Notes: generated by a model not told the origin, from the sequence alone. A stretch of 64,000 nucleotides of DNA from Desulfocicer vacuolatum DSM 3385 (GCF_900176365.1 NZ_FWXY01000006.1:1-64000), one strand, 5' to 3'; positions 7,338-15,876 are shown, counted from the stretch's first letter. Numbers and translations: made by a program.

Positions 7338-8732
7338 ATGGACATTGGCAAACACTGGCAGACCATCATTGAATCTGTTCAGGATGGTGTTATTATCGTG
7401 GACTCCGGCGGCAATATCATGGCTGCCAACACAACGGCACTTTTAATGACCGGCTACAAAAAAGAGGAATTTCTGGGAAAATCGTGCCGTATTTTAAATT
7501 GCACCGGGTGTAAAATAGTGGGAAAAGGTCCGGGTAAAGAGTGGTGTGGGCTTTTTTCCCGGGGATTGATTCGGGACAAAAAGTGTTTTATTTCCCATAA
7601 AGATCATCGTTCTGTGCAGATTCTTAAAAGCGCAACGGTTTTTTATGATGATAACGGGGATATTGTGGGGGCTGTGGAAACCCTGAAGGATGTTTCCGAT
7701 AATATTAAATTTGAGAATGAACTGATTTCGTTAAAAAAGACCTATCTGTTGGAGGATGGCTTCCATGGCATCGTGGGAAAAAGTCCGGTGATGCAGTCTC
7801 TGTTTGAACTCATTGAAAATGTGGCCCTCACAGAAACCCCGGTGATGATCCTTGGCGACAGTGGCACCGGTAAAGAGCTGGTGGCAAGGGCCGTGCATGA
7901 AACCGGCCCAAGAAAAGACAAGCCTTTTATCAAAGTAAATTGTGCTTCCCTCAATGAAAGTCTTTTGGAAAGTGAGTTGTTCGGTCATGTCAAAGGGGCC
8001 TATACTGGTGCCAATCGCAATCGCATCGGGCGGTTTGAGGCGGCCCATGGGGGGTCCATATTTCTGGATGAAATCGGGGATATTCCCATGGCCACCCAGG
8101 TAAAGCTGTTGCGGGTCCTGGAGGAAAAGAAGATTGAAAAAGTGGGGGATAATGTCTCCATTGATGTGGATGTGAGGATTATCACTGCCACCAACCGCAA
8201 TCTGGAGCAGCTGATCCAGGAGAACGTCTTTAGAGAGGATCTTTTTTTTCGCATCAATGTGTTTCCCATCCGTTGTCCTTCCCTTGTTCATCGTCTGGAT
8301 GATATCCCCCTCATTGCCCAGCATTTTATTAATGTGAACGCACGGAAAACCGGCAAAAATATACTGGGGTTTACACCTGAAGCCATGCGTCAAATGATGA
8401 CCTATCACTGGCCGGGAAATGTTCGGGAACTTCGCAATGCCGTGGAATATGCTTTTGTGCTCTGTAATGGCAGCAGTGTTGGGCCGGAACATCTTCCTGA
8501 GCGGGTGACTGTTGGTCCTGGACCCGGCAAGAGAAGTGTGCGGGAATGCAGGGAGGTCCTTGCAGAGTCCCGGGCAGATCAGGCTGTGGACGAAAGAAAG
8601 CAGTTGATACAAGCCTTGAAAGTTGCCAAGGGTAATCAATCCAGAGCCGCCCGGGCCATTGGTGTCAGTCGGGTAACCATATGGAAGCGTATTAAAAAAT
8701 ATGGCATTGACCTTCAACGGGACTTGGATTGA
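7338..8732 (+). CDS. PAS-AAA-Fis sigma-54-dependent transcriptional activator
   Basis: A 464-residue enhancer-binding protein. The N-terminal PAS domain (about 10-125) contains a cysteine-rich stretch, NCTGCKIVG...WCGLF, that could bind metal, an Fe-S cluster or sense redox/sulfur. The central AAA+ domain has Walker A GDSGTGKE (about 172), the sigma-54 contact motif GAYTGA (about 220) and Walker B SIFLDEIGD. The C-terminal Fis-type helix-turn-helix ends RAARAIGVSRVTIWKRIKKYG. The ATG follows GGAGG. It lies between two sulfur operons that both have sigma-54 promoter candidates, so it probably controls both. The inducing signal is unknown. Confidence 0.9.
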   Translation: MDIGKHWQTIIESVQDGVIIVDSGGNIMAANTTALLMTGYKKEEFLGKSCRILNCTGCKIVGKGPGKEWCGLFSRGLIRDKKCFISHKDHRSVQILKSATVFYDDNGDIVGAVETLKDVSDNIKFENELISLKKTYLLEDGFHGIVGKSPVMQSLFELIENVALTETPVMILGDSGTGKELVARAVHETGPRKDKPFIKVNCASLNESLLESELFGHVKGAYTGANRNRIGRFEAAHGGSIFLDEIGDIPMATQVKLLRVLEEKKIEKVGDNVSIDVDVRIITATNRNLEQLIQENVFREDLFFRINVFPIRCPSLVHRLDDIPLIAQHFINVNARKTGKNILGFTPEAMRQMMTYHWPGNVRELRNAVEYAFVLCNGSSVGPEHLPERVTVGPGPGKRSVRECREVLAESRADQAVDERKQLIQALKVAKGNQSRAARAIGVSRVTIWKRIKKYGIDLQRDLD

Positions 8733-8774
8733 TTTGGGCGTATTTCCTTTTTTATATTTTAGTTTTTATATCCC

Positions 8775-8788
8775 GGTACAAAATTTGC
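8775..8788 (+). promoter_or_regulatory. Sigma-54 promoter candidate of the YeeE-TusA-DsrE operon
   Basis: GGTACAAAATTTGC has GG and GC exactly 10 bases apart, a TTTGC -12 block and one mismatch in the -24 block (GGTAC for GGCAC). It predicts a transcript start near 8800 and a 5' leader of about 200 bases that contains repeat B3. Confidence 0.55.
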
Positions 8789-8821
8789 TTTAAATGTTTG
8801 ACAAGTCTGCAAGCGAATATC

Positions 8822-8925
8822 TTTTATAATCGCCACGGGCGCACCGCATTCTGATTCGGTTCCGCCCACAATGAAATGAGAAAAATTGTTAGATCTATCT
8901 ACTCTTTCATATGAAAAAAATGTGT
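8822..8925 (+). repeat. Diverged family B repeat, copy B3
   Basis: Starts TTTTATAATCGCCACGGGCG and retains the first half (GCACCGCATTCTGATTCGG, CCGCCCACAA); the second half is diverged but keeps CTCATTT/CTTTCATATGAAA-like pairing. It lies in the leader between the sigma-54 promoter candidate and the transporter gene. Confidence 0.65.
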
Positions 8926-9004
8926 AATTTCATTTAATCTCGGCTCTAAGCGTTCCAGCGAAATTAAAATTAACCTGAAATAAATATTTTTGGAGGACGA
9001 TATT

Positions 9005-10198
9005 GTGACGTCTGAGAATTTTTTTTCAAGTGTAAAGGAAGAGGCAAGAAAGAACTATATTGCCATATTTGAGCAGGATTGGCCTGCTTGGCTTGCGGGC
9101 ATTTTTCTTGCCGTTCTGGCCCTTCTTATTTTTCTCTGGGATACCCCATGGGGCATTGCCGGTGGGTATCGAAACTGGGGGGACTGGTTTCTTTATGGCG
9201 TTGGTGTTAACAGCCAAAAACCCTTTTTGCCCTGGCAACATCCCATGTCCATGTCCAATTTTGGTATTTTCGCAGGTGCCCTGATGTCTGCTTTGATGAG
9301 TCGCCAGTTCAAGATAAGGAGAGCACCTTCCCTGGAATATGCCAAAGGGATCATGGGGGGGGTGCTTATGGGATGTGGGGCTGCCTTTGCCGGGGGATGT
9401 AATGTGGGCGGTTTTTACACGGCCACGGGCATGCTCTCCATGGGGGGAATCGCCATGATGATGGGCCTGGGGGCCGGTGCCTGGATTGGACTGCGATATC
9501 TTTTGTGGGAAATGGAAAATATCTCCATGAAACCCCTTGTATTGAAGAAAAAAAGCGCTCCTTTTCTGGGGGTGAACTGGGATAAGGTGCAGCCTTACAT
9601 TGGCGCAGGACTGTTCATCGCTGTTGTTGTTGCTTTTTATCTCTACTCTTCAATTGATAAATCCACCCTTGGGGGGATTCTCTTCTTTGGATTTCTCATC
9701 GGTCTTGTCATGCATCGTTCCCGTTTTTGTTTTGTCCGGGCCTTCAGGTGTCCCTTTATGACAGGGGAGGCGGACATGGTAAAGGTGGTGGCCATGAGTC
9801 TCATGATCTACGGCATGGGAAGTGCGGTTATAAAATGGGCGTGGATCAAAGATCCCATGGTGGGCGTTTATCACCCCTTTTTTCTGGGAAGTCTGGGGGG
9901 AGGTCTTATCTTTGGTGTGGGCATGATTCTGGCCGGAGGGTGCGCAAGCTCCACCCTGTGGCGCATTGGTGAAGGACACGTAAAGCTTGTGATGACCCTT
10001 ATGGGTTTTTCCCTTGCAAATGCCCTGACACAAAAATTTATCGCTGTATACAATCTTTCTGAAAAAATCGGCAAAGGTGTTTTTATGCCGGATCTTTTTT
10101 CCTGGGGCATGACCATTCCTTTGTTCATTATCTTTTTTCTGGTGTGGGTTTTTGTTGCAATCTGGAATGAAGAGAGCGAAAAATTTGTTATTTTTTAA
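9005..10198 (+). CDS. YeeE/YedE-family sulfur-compound transporter
   Basis: A 397-residue polytopic inner-membrane protein with about ten hydrophobic segments arranged as two homologous halves. The halves carry the characteristic cysteine motifs GCGAAFAGGCNVGG (about 120) and AGGCASSTLWRIG (about 315), as in YeeE, which imports thiosulfate and relays it along pore cysteines. The GTG at 9005 is preferred because GGAGG lies 8 bases before it; the longer in-frame TTG start overlaps that site. It is the first gene of the operon with TusA and DsrE-like proteins, which fits import of thiosulfate or another sulfur species for cytoplasmic relay. Confidence 0.88.
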   Translation: MTSENFFSSVKEEARKNYIAIFEQDWPAWLAGIFLAVLALLIFLWDTPWGIAGGYRNWGDWFLYGVGVNSQKPFLPWQHPMSMSNFGIFAGALMSALMSRQFKIRRAPSLEYAKGIMGGVLMGCGAAFAGGCNVGGFYTATGMLSMGGIAMMMGLGAGAWIGLRYLLWEMENISMKPLVLKKKSAPFLGVNWDKVQPYIGAGLFIAVVVAFYLYSSIDKSTLGGILFFGFLIGLVMHRSRFCFVRAFRCPFMTGEADMVKVVAMSLMIYGMGSAVIKWAWIKDPMVGVYHPFFLGSLGGGLIFGVGMILAGGCASSTLWRIGEGHVKLVMTLMGFSLANALTQKFIAVYNLSEKIGKGVFMPDLFSWGMTIPLFIIFFLVWVFVAIWNEESEKFVIF

Positions 10199-10293
10199 CT
10201 GCCACGGGCAGACCGTATTCTGATCCGGCTCTGCCCACAACGAAAGTTGAAACTCTCATGATTCCAAACTTTTGGGCGGAGTTTCATATGGAA
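10197..10293 (+). repeat. Family B two-hairpin repeat, copy B4
   Basis: Lies between the transporter stop and tusA. First stem GGGCAGA/TCTGCCC; second stem GAAACTC/GAGTTTC, with base changes on both sides relative to other copies. Inside an operon, it could be an mRNA processing or stability element. Confidence 0.8.
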
Positions 10294-10313
10294 AAATTAA
10301 AAGGAGAAATAAT

Positions 10314-10559
10314 ATGGATCTTACAAACATTGAAGTCACCCAGGTTGTGGATACATGCGGGCTGTCCTGCCCCATGCCGCTTTTAAAAACTAAAAAAGCC
10401 CTTAAGGCATTAAAGTCCGGTGAAATCCTTGAAGTTCTGGGCAATGATCCCGGCTCAAAGTATGATTTGCCGGAATGGGGCGACAAAGGAGATAATGAGT
10501 TTCTGGGAATGGTGGATGTGGATGACGGAGCCACCCGCTATTTTATAAAAAAGGGGTAG
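10314..10559 (+). CDS. tusA: TusA-family sulfur carrier protein
   Basis: An 81-residue cytoplasmic protein with the TusA signature CGLSCPMPLLKTKKAL (about residues 13-28); the first cysteine is the predicted persulfide carrier and the CPxP turn is intact. The ATG at 10314 follows AAGGAG; a longer reading from inside repeat B4 is not credible. Its place after a YeeE-type transporter and before TusC-, TusB- and TusD-like genes supports a role as acceptor of imported or relayed sulfane sulfur rather than only tRNA thiolation. Confidence 0.88.
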   Translation: MDLTNIEVTQVVDTCGLSCPMPLLKTKKALKALKSGEILEVLGNDPGSKYDLPEWGDKGDNEFLGMVDVDDGATRYFIKKG

Positions 10560-10563
10560 GTAA

Positions 10564-10854
10564 ATGACAGATAACATTGCCGTTTTAATTAAAGATAGAA
10601 ATAGACAATATGAGGGCCTCAGGACAAGCCTGGGGCTTCTCCTGGAAATGGCTGAAGTGAAGATGTTTGTTTTAAACCATGAAATTGAGAATATGGATGA
10701 GGCATATTCAGAAAACATGGAGTTCATTGATGAGATGGAGGGGGAACGCTACAGCAATAATCGTGACAACGTTGAAAAGTATGGCTTTGAGTTTGCAACA
10801 CTTCCGGAAATTTCACAAATGCTGAAACAGGCAAGGCTGGTCATACCATTTTAG
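10564..10854 (+). CDS. TusC/DsrF-like sulfur-relay protein
   Basis: A 96-residue protein starting IAVLIKDRNRQYEGLRTSLG and ending ISQMLKQARLVIPF, the pattern of a DsrE/DsrF-fold subunit: an N-terminal strand, a helix over the active region, and a hydrophobic C-terminal strand as in TusC (…ANYDVILRF). It lacks cysteine, as expected for a structural rather than sulfur-carrying subunit. It starts 4 bases after the tusA stop and is followed 10 bases later by the mini-TusB gene. The family call is by pattern; a structural role in a TusBCD-like complex is inferred. Confidence 0.6.
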   Translation: MTDNIAVLIKDRNRQYEGLRTSLGLLLEMAEVKMFVLNHEIENMDEAYSENMEFIDEMEGERYSNNRDNVEKYGFEFATLPEISQMLKQARLVIPF

Positions 10855-10864
10855 GAGGATACCC

Positions 10865-11035
10865 ATGAAAATTCTTCATATATTCAGATCCAGACCAGAT
10901 GAGACAGTGGATTCGCTCATGGTTTCGTTTTCAGATCAGGAGGAGAAAAAAACAGCGCTTTATGAGGCTGATGTTGACTGGGACGCCCTGGTGGACGATA
11001 TCTTTTCTTCTGATAAAGTGATCTCCTGGTGGTAG
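10865..11035 (+). CDS. Mini TusB/DsrH-like sulfur-relay protein (56 aa)
   Basis: A 56-residue protein, too short for routine gene calling but with AGGAGG before its ATG. It starts MKILHIFRSRPDE and ends DWDALVDDIFSSDKVISWW. It is clearly a paralogue of the protein at 4001-4174 (same start, same DWxALVxDxxxxDxVxxW end). Both ends match TusB/DsrH, but the centre is missing and there is no cysteine. It sits between TusC-like and TusD-like genes, where TusB would be expected in a tusBCD set. Confidence 0.7.
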   Translation: MKILHIFRSRPDETVDSLMVSFSDQEEKKTALYEADVDWDALVDDIFSSDKVISWW

Positions 11036-11134
11036 TGCATCGTCAAGGCTAAAACTTAGGTGTTATTATGCCTACCTGCGAATTGTCCCGGGGTGCGAAA
11101 TTGGACTCAATCCCAAAAACAGGAGGAAAAATAG

Positions 11135-11617
11135 ATGGATAAAGATCTTGCGGCTGCCATGATGCTTGAAAGGTGCAGCTGTTACGACAAGTCTCTTGCG
11201 GCGGCTAAAAAAGTTCTGGACAAGGGTGGTACTGATTCTGAAGATTCATTCATGGCCAGAAAAATCATAAGATCCCTTGGGGAGGAGTTCCTTAAACAGC
11301 GATTCATGGAAAAGGCCCTGGAATGTTATGCGCTTTTAACAGATGCCGATCATGGTGTTGATTCTTGTCCTGACACCGATGATGCCCAGGCCTTTGAAGA
11401 TATGGGCCCCAACAATATCGCACTTAAAACCATGGTCAGTGAGGATGTGTTTGAGCTTTTTCAGGCTGTCCAGAACAGTGGCTGTTCCACGGCATCCAAC
11501 CAAGAAGAGCTGCTCCGGGAAGCAGTTTATCAGCTGATTTTAAAATATGCCTCGGATGAAACCGTGCGAAAGATGCTTTTTAACAAACTTGAAAAGGTTA
11601 TCAGAAAAGATATATAA
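11135..11617 (+). CDS. Unknown helical protein in sulfur-relay operon
   Basis: A 160-residue, predominantly alpha-helical, soluble acidic protein that I do not recognise. Its N-terminal half looks like two TPR-type helix pairs (ERCSCYDKSLAAAKKVLDKG and EEFLKQRFMEKALECYALL); cysteines occur at ERCSC, ECYAL, DSCPD and GCSTA. An AGGAGG site precedes the ATG, and the stop lies 9 bases before the TusD-like gene, so it belongs to the operon. A scaffold or adaptor for the sulfur relay is possible, but no function can be read from the sequence. Confidence 0.7.
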   Translation: MDKDLAAAMMLERCSCYDKSLAAAKKVLDKGGTDSEDSFMARKIIRSLGEEFLKQRFMEKALECYALLTDADHGVDSCPDTDDAQAFEDMGPNNIALKTMVSEDVFELFQAVQNSGCSTASNQEELLREAVYQLILKYASDETVRKMLFNKLEKVIRKDI

Positions 11618-11626
11618 GGTGAAAAT

Positions 11627-11941
11627 ATGGCTCAATCATTGGGAATACTTGTGAGTTCGGACAAACATCTTGATTATGTGATCAATTTGACTGAGGCAGC
11701 GCATAAAAAAGAAAAAGAGATACATATTTTTTTCACAGGGGATGGTGTGAAACTGGGATTACAGCCTGATTTTATAAAATTGGTGGGCAAGGCAAAGCTG
11801 GCCGTCTGTGATGTCAGTTTTCGTGCCCATGGTTTTCATGGCCGGGAAGATGAGGTACCCGGGGTGGGGTTTAAGGATTTTGCCACCCAGGCCAGGAATG
11901 CGGAAATGTCGGCTGAGTGTGACCGATATCTTGTCCTATGA
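11627..11941 (+). CDS. TusD/DsrE-like sulfurtransferase
   Basis: A 104-residue DsrE-fold protein: N-terminal strand SLGILVSSDKHLDYVINLT, second strand EIHIFFTGDGVKLG, then a single loop cysteine in KLAVCDVSFRAHG, the position of the active cysteine of TusD/DsrE (NICVAAALRRG), and a C-terminal ECDRYLVL resembling TusD TCDRVVQF. The cysteine is predicted to carry persulfide and exchange it with TusA. It is the last gene of the operon, with a GGTGAAAAT ribosome site. Family confidence is good; the exact DsrE subtype is uncertain. Confidence 0.72.
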   Translation: MAQSLGILVSSDKHLDYVINLTEAAHKKEKEIHIFFTGDGVKLGLQPDFIKLVGKAKLAVCDVSFRAHGFHGREDEVPGVGFKDFATQARNAEMSAECDRYLVL

Positions 11942-12099
11942 ATCCATCATTGCTAAGGGGGGGAATGCTTCCGAAGTAGATTACCCTGGGAGCGCGGACG
12001 TCTCGTCCCCATCATTACAAAATTTGCGGCATGCGAACGAAACCTTCGCGTTTCTGGATATATAAAAATGGACTGTAAATGATCATTGGGGGCCATGAA

Positions 12100-12555
12100 A
12101 TGAAAATTGTCAACGGAGATTTGATCAAGCTTGCCGTGGATGGTGAATTTGACGTGATCATCCACGGGTGTAACTGTTTTTGTACCATGGGTGCAGGCAT
12201 TGCCCGATCCATCAAAGCGCAGTTTCCAGAAGCTTTTCAGGCCGATCTGGCCACAAAAAAAGGAGACCGCACCAAATTGGGAGGTTTTTCCCATGCCATG
12301 GTTACGCAAAATGGGCATGCCGTCATTGTCATCAACGCGTATACCCAGTTTCATTACAGTGGCAACGCTGTGCTTGCCGATTATGATGCCATCACAAGCG
12401 TTTTTAGAAAATTAAAGGTGCAGTTTTCCGGGAAACGTTTTGGGTTTCCCTTGATTGGGGCAGGCCTTGCCGGGGGGGACTGGCAGGTTATTTCTAAAAT
12501 CATTGACCGGGAATTACAGGGAGAGGATTTTACCCTGGTTCAGTATGTTCGATAA
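12100..12555 (+). CDS. Macro-domain protein (ADP-ribose/phosphate binding)
   Basis: A 151-residue single macro domain. The ADP-ribose pocket motifs are visible: NGDLIKLA at the start, HGCNCFCTMGAGIARSI (about 24-40) for the phosphate-binding loop, and FPLIGAGLAGGDW (about 114) for the second loop. Such single-domain proteins hydrolyse ADP-ribose-1''-phosphate or remove ADP-ribose. The ATG at 12100 follows GGGGG; an earlier in-frame start has no site. About 160 bases separate it from the sulfur operon, so linkage is uncertain; it may be an independent RNA- or ADP-ribose-metabolism gene. Confidence 0.85.
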   Translation: MKIVNGDLIKLAVDGEFDVIIHGCNCFCTMGAGIARSIKAQFPEAFQADLATKKGDRTKLGGFSHAMVTQNGHAVIVINAYTQFHYSGNAVLADYDAITSVFRKLKVQFSGKRFGFPLIGAGLAGGDWQVISKIIDRELQGEDFTLVQYVR

Positions 12556-12791
12556 CGATATATGACAGGGGTGTGAATGGCAAAGTGAATAATATTGAAA
12601 TTTTGAATGGCTAAGGTTCTTCGTGGTTTACAACGGACTTTCTTTCCCGGGCATTTCCAGCCATGAGAACGGCTCCAATTTTTCACTTTTTCTGTCAATC
12701 AACCGGCGATTAAGAGACAATTTGAAAAATTGCTTTTTACTCCCATGGGATCTCACTTCGATCCCCTGATTTTGAAATACGCTCTGATACT

Positions 12792-13580
12792 TTATTCATG
12801 GGAAAGGGCCACAATACTTTTGATATCTTTACCGTTTTGTTTGATTGTAACTATCTTTGTATTTACCTTGAAAAATGATTCAATATTGGCTTCATTGATC
12901 ACTTCCCGGGTTTTTCCAAAGAGATGTTGATTCCCGTGGGCCAGCATCAATGTTTTATGGGATATCCTCAATGCATGGTCCGGATAATGGGTATTGATGA
13001 TACAGCTGAGTTGTTTTTTTTCTGCAAGGGTTTGCAAAAGCTTGAACATTGTTAACTGGTTGCGAAAATCCAGGTGTGATTCAGGTTCATCCAGAATGAG
13101 CACAAGGGGCTCTGAAGCCAAAGCCCTTGCAATGAGTACCAACTGCAGTTCTCCCCCACTTATTTTGGAGCAGGGCTTTCCGGCCAGATGAGCGATACCC
13201 ACGGTTTCAAGTGTTTGCTCTGCCATGCGGATATCCTTTTTGGAGGGCATTGAAAAAACATTTATATAAGGGGCTCTGCCCATGAGTACCATTTCCAGAA
13301 CCTTATAGGGAAACACCACATTGTGGCTTTGGGGAATGTAGCTGATTTTTTGCCAGATGGATGTCTTTTTCATTGTATCAAGGGGGGTTCCGTCAAGGAT
13401 GGTTTTACCGTATTTCCACGGCATCATTCCGGTGACGCATTTGAGCAGCGTTGTTTTTCCCACACCGTTGGGACCCAGTATGGTGAGGATTTCCCCTTCT
13501 TTGATTGAGAAGGAAATGTTTTTAAACAAAGCCTTTCCGCTCCCATATTGGAAACTGCCTTCCCTTACCTCCAGCTTCAT
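12792..13580 (-). CDS. FecE/BtuD-type ABC transporter ATPase
   Basis: A 262-residue cytoplasmic ATPase with Walker A GPNGVGKTT (about 36), Q-loop YIPQSH, signature SGGELQLVLIARAL (about 140), Walker B LILDEPESHLD and the H-loop THYPDH. It is typical of ABC importers for iron chelates, haem or cobalamin. The second ATG (13580) is preferred because it overlaps the permease stop as ATGA and has AGGAGG at good spacing. It is the last gene of the binding protein-permease-ATPase operon. Confidence 0.9.
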   Translation of the reverse strand: MKLEVREGSFQYGSGKALFKNISFSIKEGEILTILGPNGVGKTTLLKCVTGMMPWKYGKTILDGTPLDTMKKTSIWQKISYIPQSHNVVFPYKVLEMVLMGRAPYINVFSMPSKKDIRMAEQTLETVGIAHLAGKPCSKISGGELQLVLIARALASEPLVLILDEPESHLDFRNQLTMFKLLQTLAEKKQLSCIINTHYPDHALRISHKTLMLAHGNQHLFGKTREVINEANIESFFKVNTKIVTIKQNGKDIKSIVALSHE

Positions 13581-14614
13581 TTCCATCCCCCTCCTGTTTT
13601 TCTTAACAGATAAGCAAAAAACGGCGCCCCCACCAGGGCGGTGAGAATGGATAAGGGAATTTCCATTGGCATTGCAGCCCTTGCCATATCATCAATGAGT
13701 AAAAGATAAAATCCTCCAATGGGAACACAGGCCGGAAGTAAATTTTTATGATCAGGCCCCACCACCATTCTGGCCACATGGGGTATAATTAAACCGATCC
13801 AGCCGATGATGCCGCACAACGAAACAGCCGATGCTGTGATCAAGGTTGCCGTGGCAATGACCGTCAGCCTCAAACCCTGCACATTGATACCCAGGGATTG
13901 CGCTTCTTCTTCGCTTAAAGATAAGATATTCATGCGCCAGCGAAGCAATAATAAAATAATAACACCCACCAAAATCAAGCTGGCGCCTAATATCAAATCC
14001 CGGTATGATGCCCCTGATAAGCTTCCCATCAGCCAAAATACAATACTTGGTAGTTTATCGTCGGGATCTGCCGCTAACTTGACCAGGGAAATCAAGGCGG
14101 TAAAAAGTGCACCCACGATGATTCCGGATAAAACCAGCACAAAAAGGCGGGACCCGTTGCTGAAATGACTGATTGTGTAAACCAGGCAAACTGCTGTCAT
14201 GCCAAAGGCAATGGCAGAAAACTGGACAACTCCCATGTGACCCGAGATTAAAATACCAAGAGCCGCACCAAAACCGGCCCCGGAGGTGACTCCCAGAATA
14301 TGGGGACTTACCAGGGGATTTCCAAAAAGTCCTTGAAATGCAGCCCCTGCCACGGCAAGACCGGAACCAACCACCATGGCCAGCAGCACCCGGGGCAACC
14401 TGACATTGATGATGACCATCTCCTCTATGTCACTGTAATTAATATCGGGATACAAACATCCGGAGGTGAGGATTGATAAAACTTTTTTGGGGCAAACCTC
14501 ATATCGTCCCAGGCAGATGGAAATAAAAAAAATAATACCCGGTAAAACGATCAGTAACAGGGGAACCGTTCTTATAATAGGGTGTTTCCCGTCAATGGGG
14601 TTTTTATTTACCAT
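13577..14614 (-). CDS. FecCD/BtuC-type ABC transporter permease
   Basis: A 345-residue polytopic membrane protein of the FecCD family with about ten hydrophobic segments and typical blocks RLPRVLLAMVVGSGLAVAG, GNPLVSPHILGVTSGAGFGA and GWIGLIIPHVARMVVG. It transports metal-chelate substrates with the ATPase and binding protein. The ATG at 14614 overlaps the end of the binding-protein gene by 11 bases; a longer start reads far into that gene and is rejected. The substrate cannot be read from the permease alone. Confidence 0.9.
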   Translation of the reverse strand: MVNKNPIDGKHPIIRTVPLLLIVLPGIIFFISICLGRYEVCPKKVLSILTSGCLYPDINYSDIEEMVIINVRLPRVLLAMVVGSGLAVAGAAFQGLFGNPLVSPHILGVTSGAGFGAALGILISGHMGVVQFSAIAFGMTAVCLVYTISHFSNGSRLFVLVLSGIIVGALFTALISLVKLAADPDDKLPSIVFWLMGSLSGASYRDLILGASLILVGVIILLLLRWRMNILSLSEEEAQSLGINVQGLRLTVIATATLITASAVSLCGIIGWIGLIIPHVARMVVGPDHKNLLPACVPIGGFYLLLIDDMARAAMPMEIPLSILTALVGAPFFAYLLRKTGGGWK

Positions 14615-15689
14615 TGGGAAAGAGAATTGACTGGATGAGATCATGGGACAATGAGATATTAAACAGGTTTTGATAGTACTCTTTGATGATGGCAGGCAAT
14701 TTTGTTTCATGAAACCCTTTTTTATAATTTTTAGATACCATCCATTGTAACATCAAAGGGGAATCCACGCTGGGAGCCCCCCAGTTAATCATTCCCCGGG
14801 GGCAGTCATAGATGGCTTTTTCCTTATACGCTTTTAGAAGTGACCAGTCCTGATTTTCTATACGATTTCCAAGATAGTCAGAGGCAGGCCTTCCCCGGAA
14901 GATATATATGATGTCAGGATTCCAGCGGTAAATTTGCTCCATGCCGACTTCTTTACCCTCTCCTTTTAAATGACCGGCAACATTGATCAGACCACTTTTT
15001 ATCAGCCAGTCGTCACCATATGATTCACTGCCCCGGACTGTTATTTTGCCTGCTGAATTGTTCATGATCATGAGTCCTTTGGGCTTTTTTTTCATCACGT
15101 TTTTTAAAACCGGTTCAATGCGTTCATGTGTTTTTTTCCATTCTTTTTCCACTGAATTTTGACTGCTTTTTATTTGAAAAATGGTTTTCATGAGTTTTTC
15201 AATGGCAACTGACCAGAATTCGTTATCATGGTTCATGGTGAAAAAATCAACAACGGGAATTTCGATTGCTTGAAGTCCCTTTTTCTGGAAATTGCCATAT
15301 ACGAATATGATGTCGGGGTGAAGATTCAGCAGTGCTTCTGTATTGGCGGTGTATCCGGCAATAAAATTTGTGGGAATCTCTTTCCAATAGGGCAGGACTT
15401 TGTCCAAAAGTTCATGATTGGCATCATCAAAGGCGATTTTGTGGGCTCCTACGATGCGGGCTTTAATACCCAAGGAGGCAAATGTGGAAACCAGTGGGGG
15501 AGCAATAATCACAATTCGGCGAAGATTTTTTGCCGGTGGCAAAATAACCTTATTGCCAGCCAGGTCTACAATGGTTCTCATTGAATTCCCGGATTGATGT
15601 CTGCTTTTTTGAGCCCGGGTTTCAGTGCCATTAAAAAACATTGCTGCCAATAGCAATATCATCGCCAGGAGTGGCAATTTGTTTTTCAT
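14604..15689 (-). CDS. Periplasmic metal-chelate/corrinoid-binding protein (FecB/BtuF type)
   Basis: A 361-residue exported protein: signal peptide MKNKLPLLAMILLLAAMFFNG, then a TroA-like two-lobe binding fold (RTIVDLAGNKVILPPAKNLRRIVII; SLGIKARIVGAHK; LLNLHPDIIFVYGN; MEQIYRWNPDIIYIFRG; WGAPSVDSPLMLQWM). The ATG at 15689 follows AAGGAGC; a longer reading starts inside the 131-bp element and is not credible. It delivers substrate to the FecCD-type permease. The linked TonB receptor, AraC regulator and cobalamin riboswitch leave both corrinoid and siderophore as candidates. Confidence 0.85.
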   Translation of the reverse strand: MKNKLPLLAMILLLAAMFFNGTETRAQKSRHQSGNSMRTIVDLAGNKVILPPAKNLRRIVIIAPPLVSTFASLGIKARIVGAHKIAFDDANHELLDKVLPYWKEIPTNFIAGYTANTEALLNLHPDIIFVYGNFQKKGLQAIEIPVVDFFTMNHDNEFWSVAIEKLMKTIFQIKSSQNSVEKEWKKTHERIEPVLKNVMKKKPKGLMIMNNSAGKITVRGSESYGDDWLIKSGLINVAGHLKGEGKEVGMEQIYRWNPDIIYIFRGRPASDYLGNRIENQDWSLLKAYKEKAIYDCPRGMINWGAPSVDSPLMLQWMVSKNYKKGFHETKLPAIIKEYYQNLFNISLSHDLIQSILFPNGK

Positions 15690-15718
15690 TAAATGCTCCT
15701 TTCCAAAGGTTTCCGGTG

Positions 15719-15849
15719 GTAAATATTCGGGCAGCACCCCATCTTCACTCATTTGGGCCTGCTCACATAGCAATAGTATGCTACGCAGTCCCAACTAAGC
15801 GAAGATGGGGCATTGGACAAACATTTACAAAACCAACCCGAATATTTAC
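15719..15849 (+). mobile_element. 131-bp MITE-like element, copy C1
   Basis: Terminal inverted repeats GTAAATATTCGGG / CCCGAATATTTAC bound exactly 131 bp. It is flanked by a perfect 8-bp duplication TTCCGGTG (15711-15718 and 15850-15857). The interior holds CCCCATCTTC paired with GAAGATGGGG and a shared core AGTATGCTACGCAG. There is no coding capacity. GTAA ends with 8-bp duplications resemble IS66-family insertions. Confidence 0.92.
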
Positions 15850-15876
15850 TTCCGGTGTGTAGAAAAAATAGGTAAA

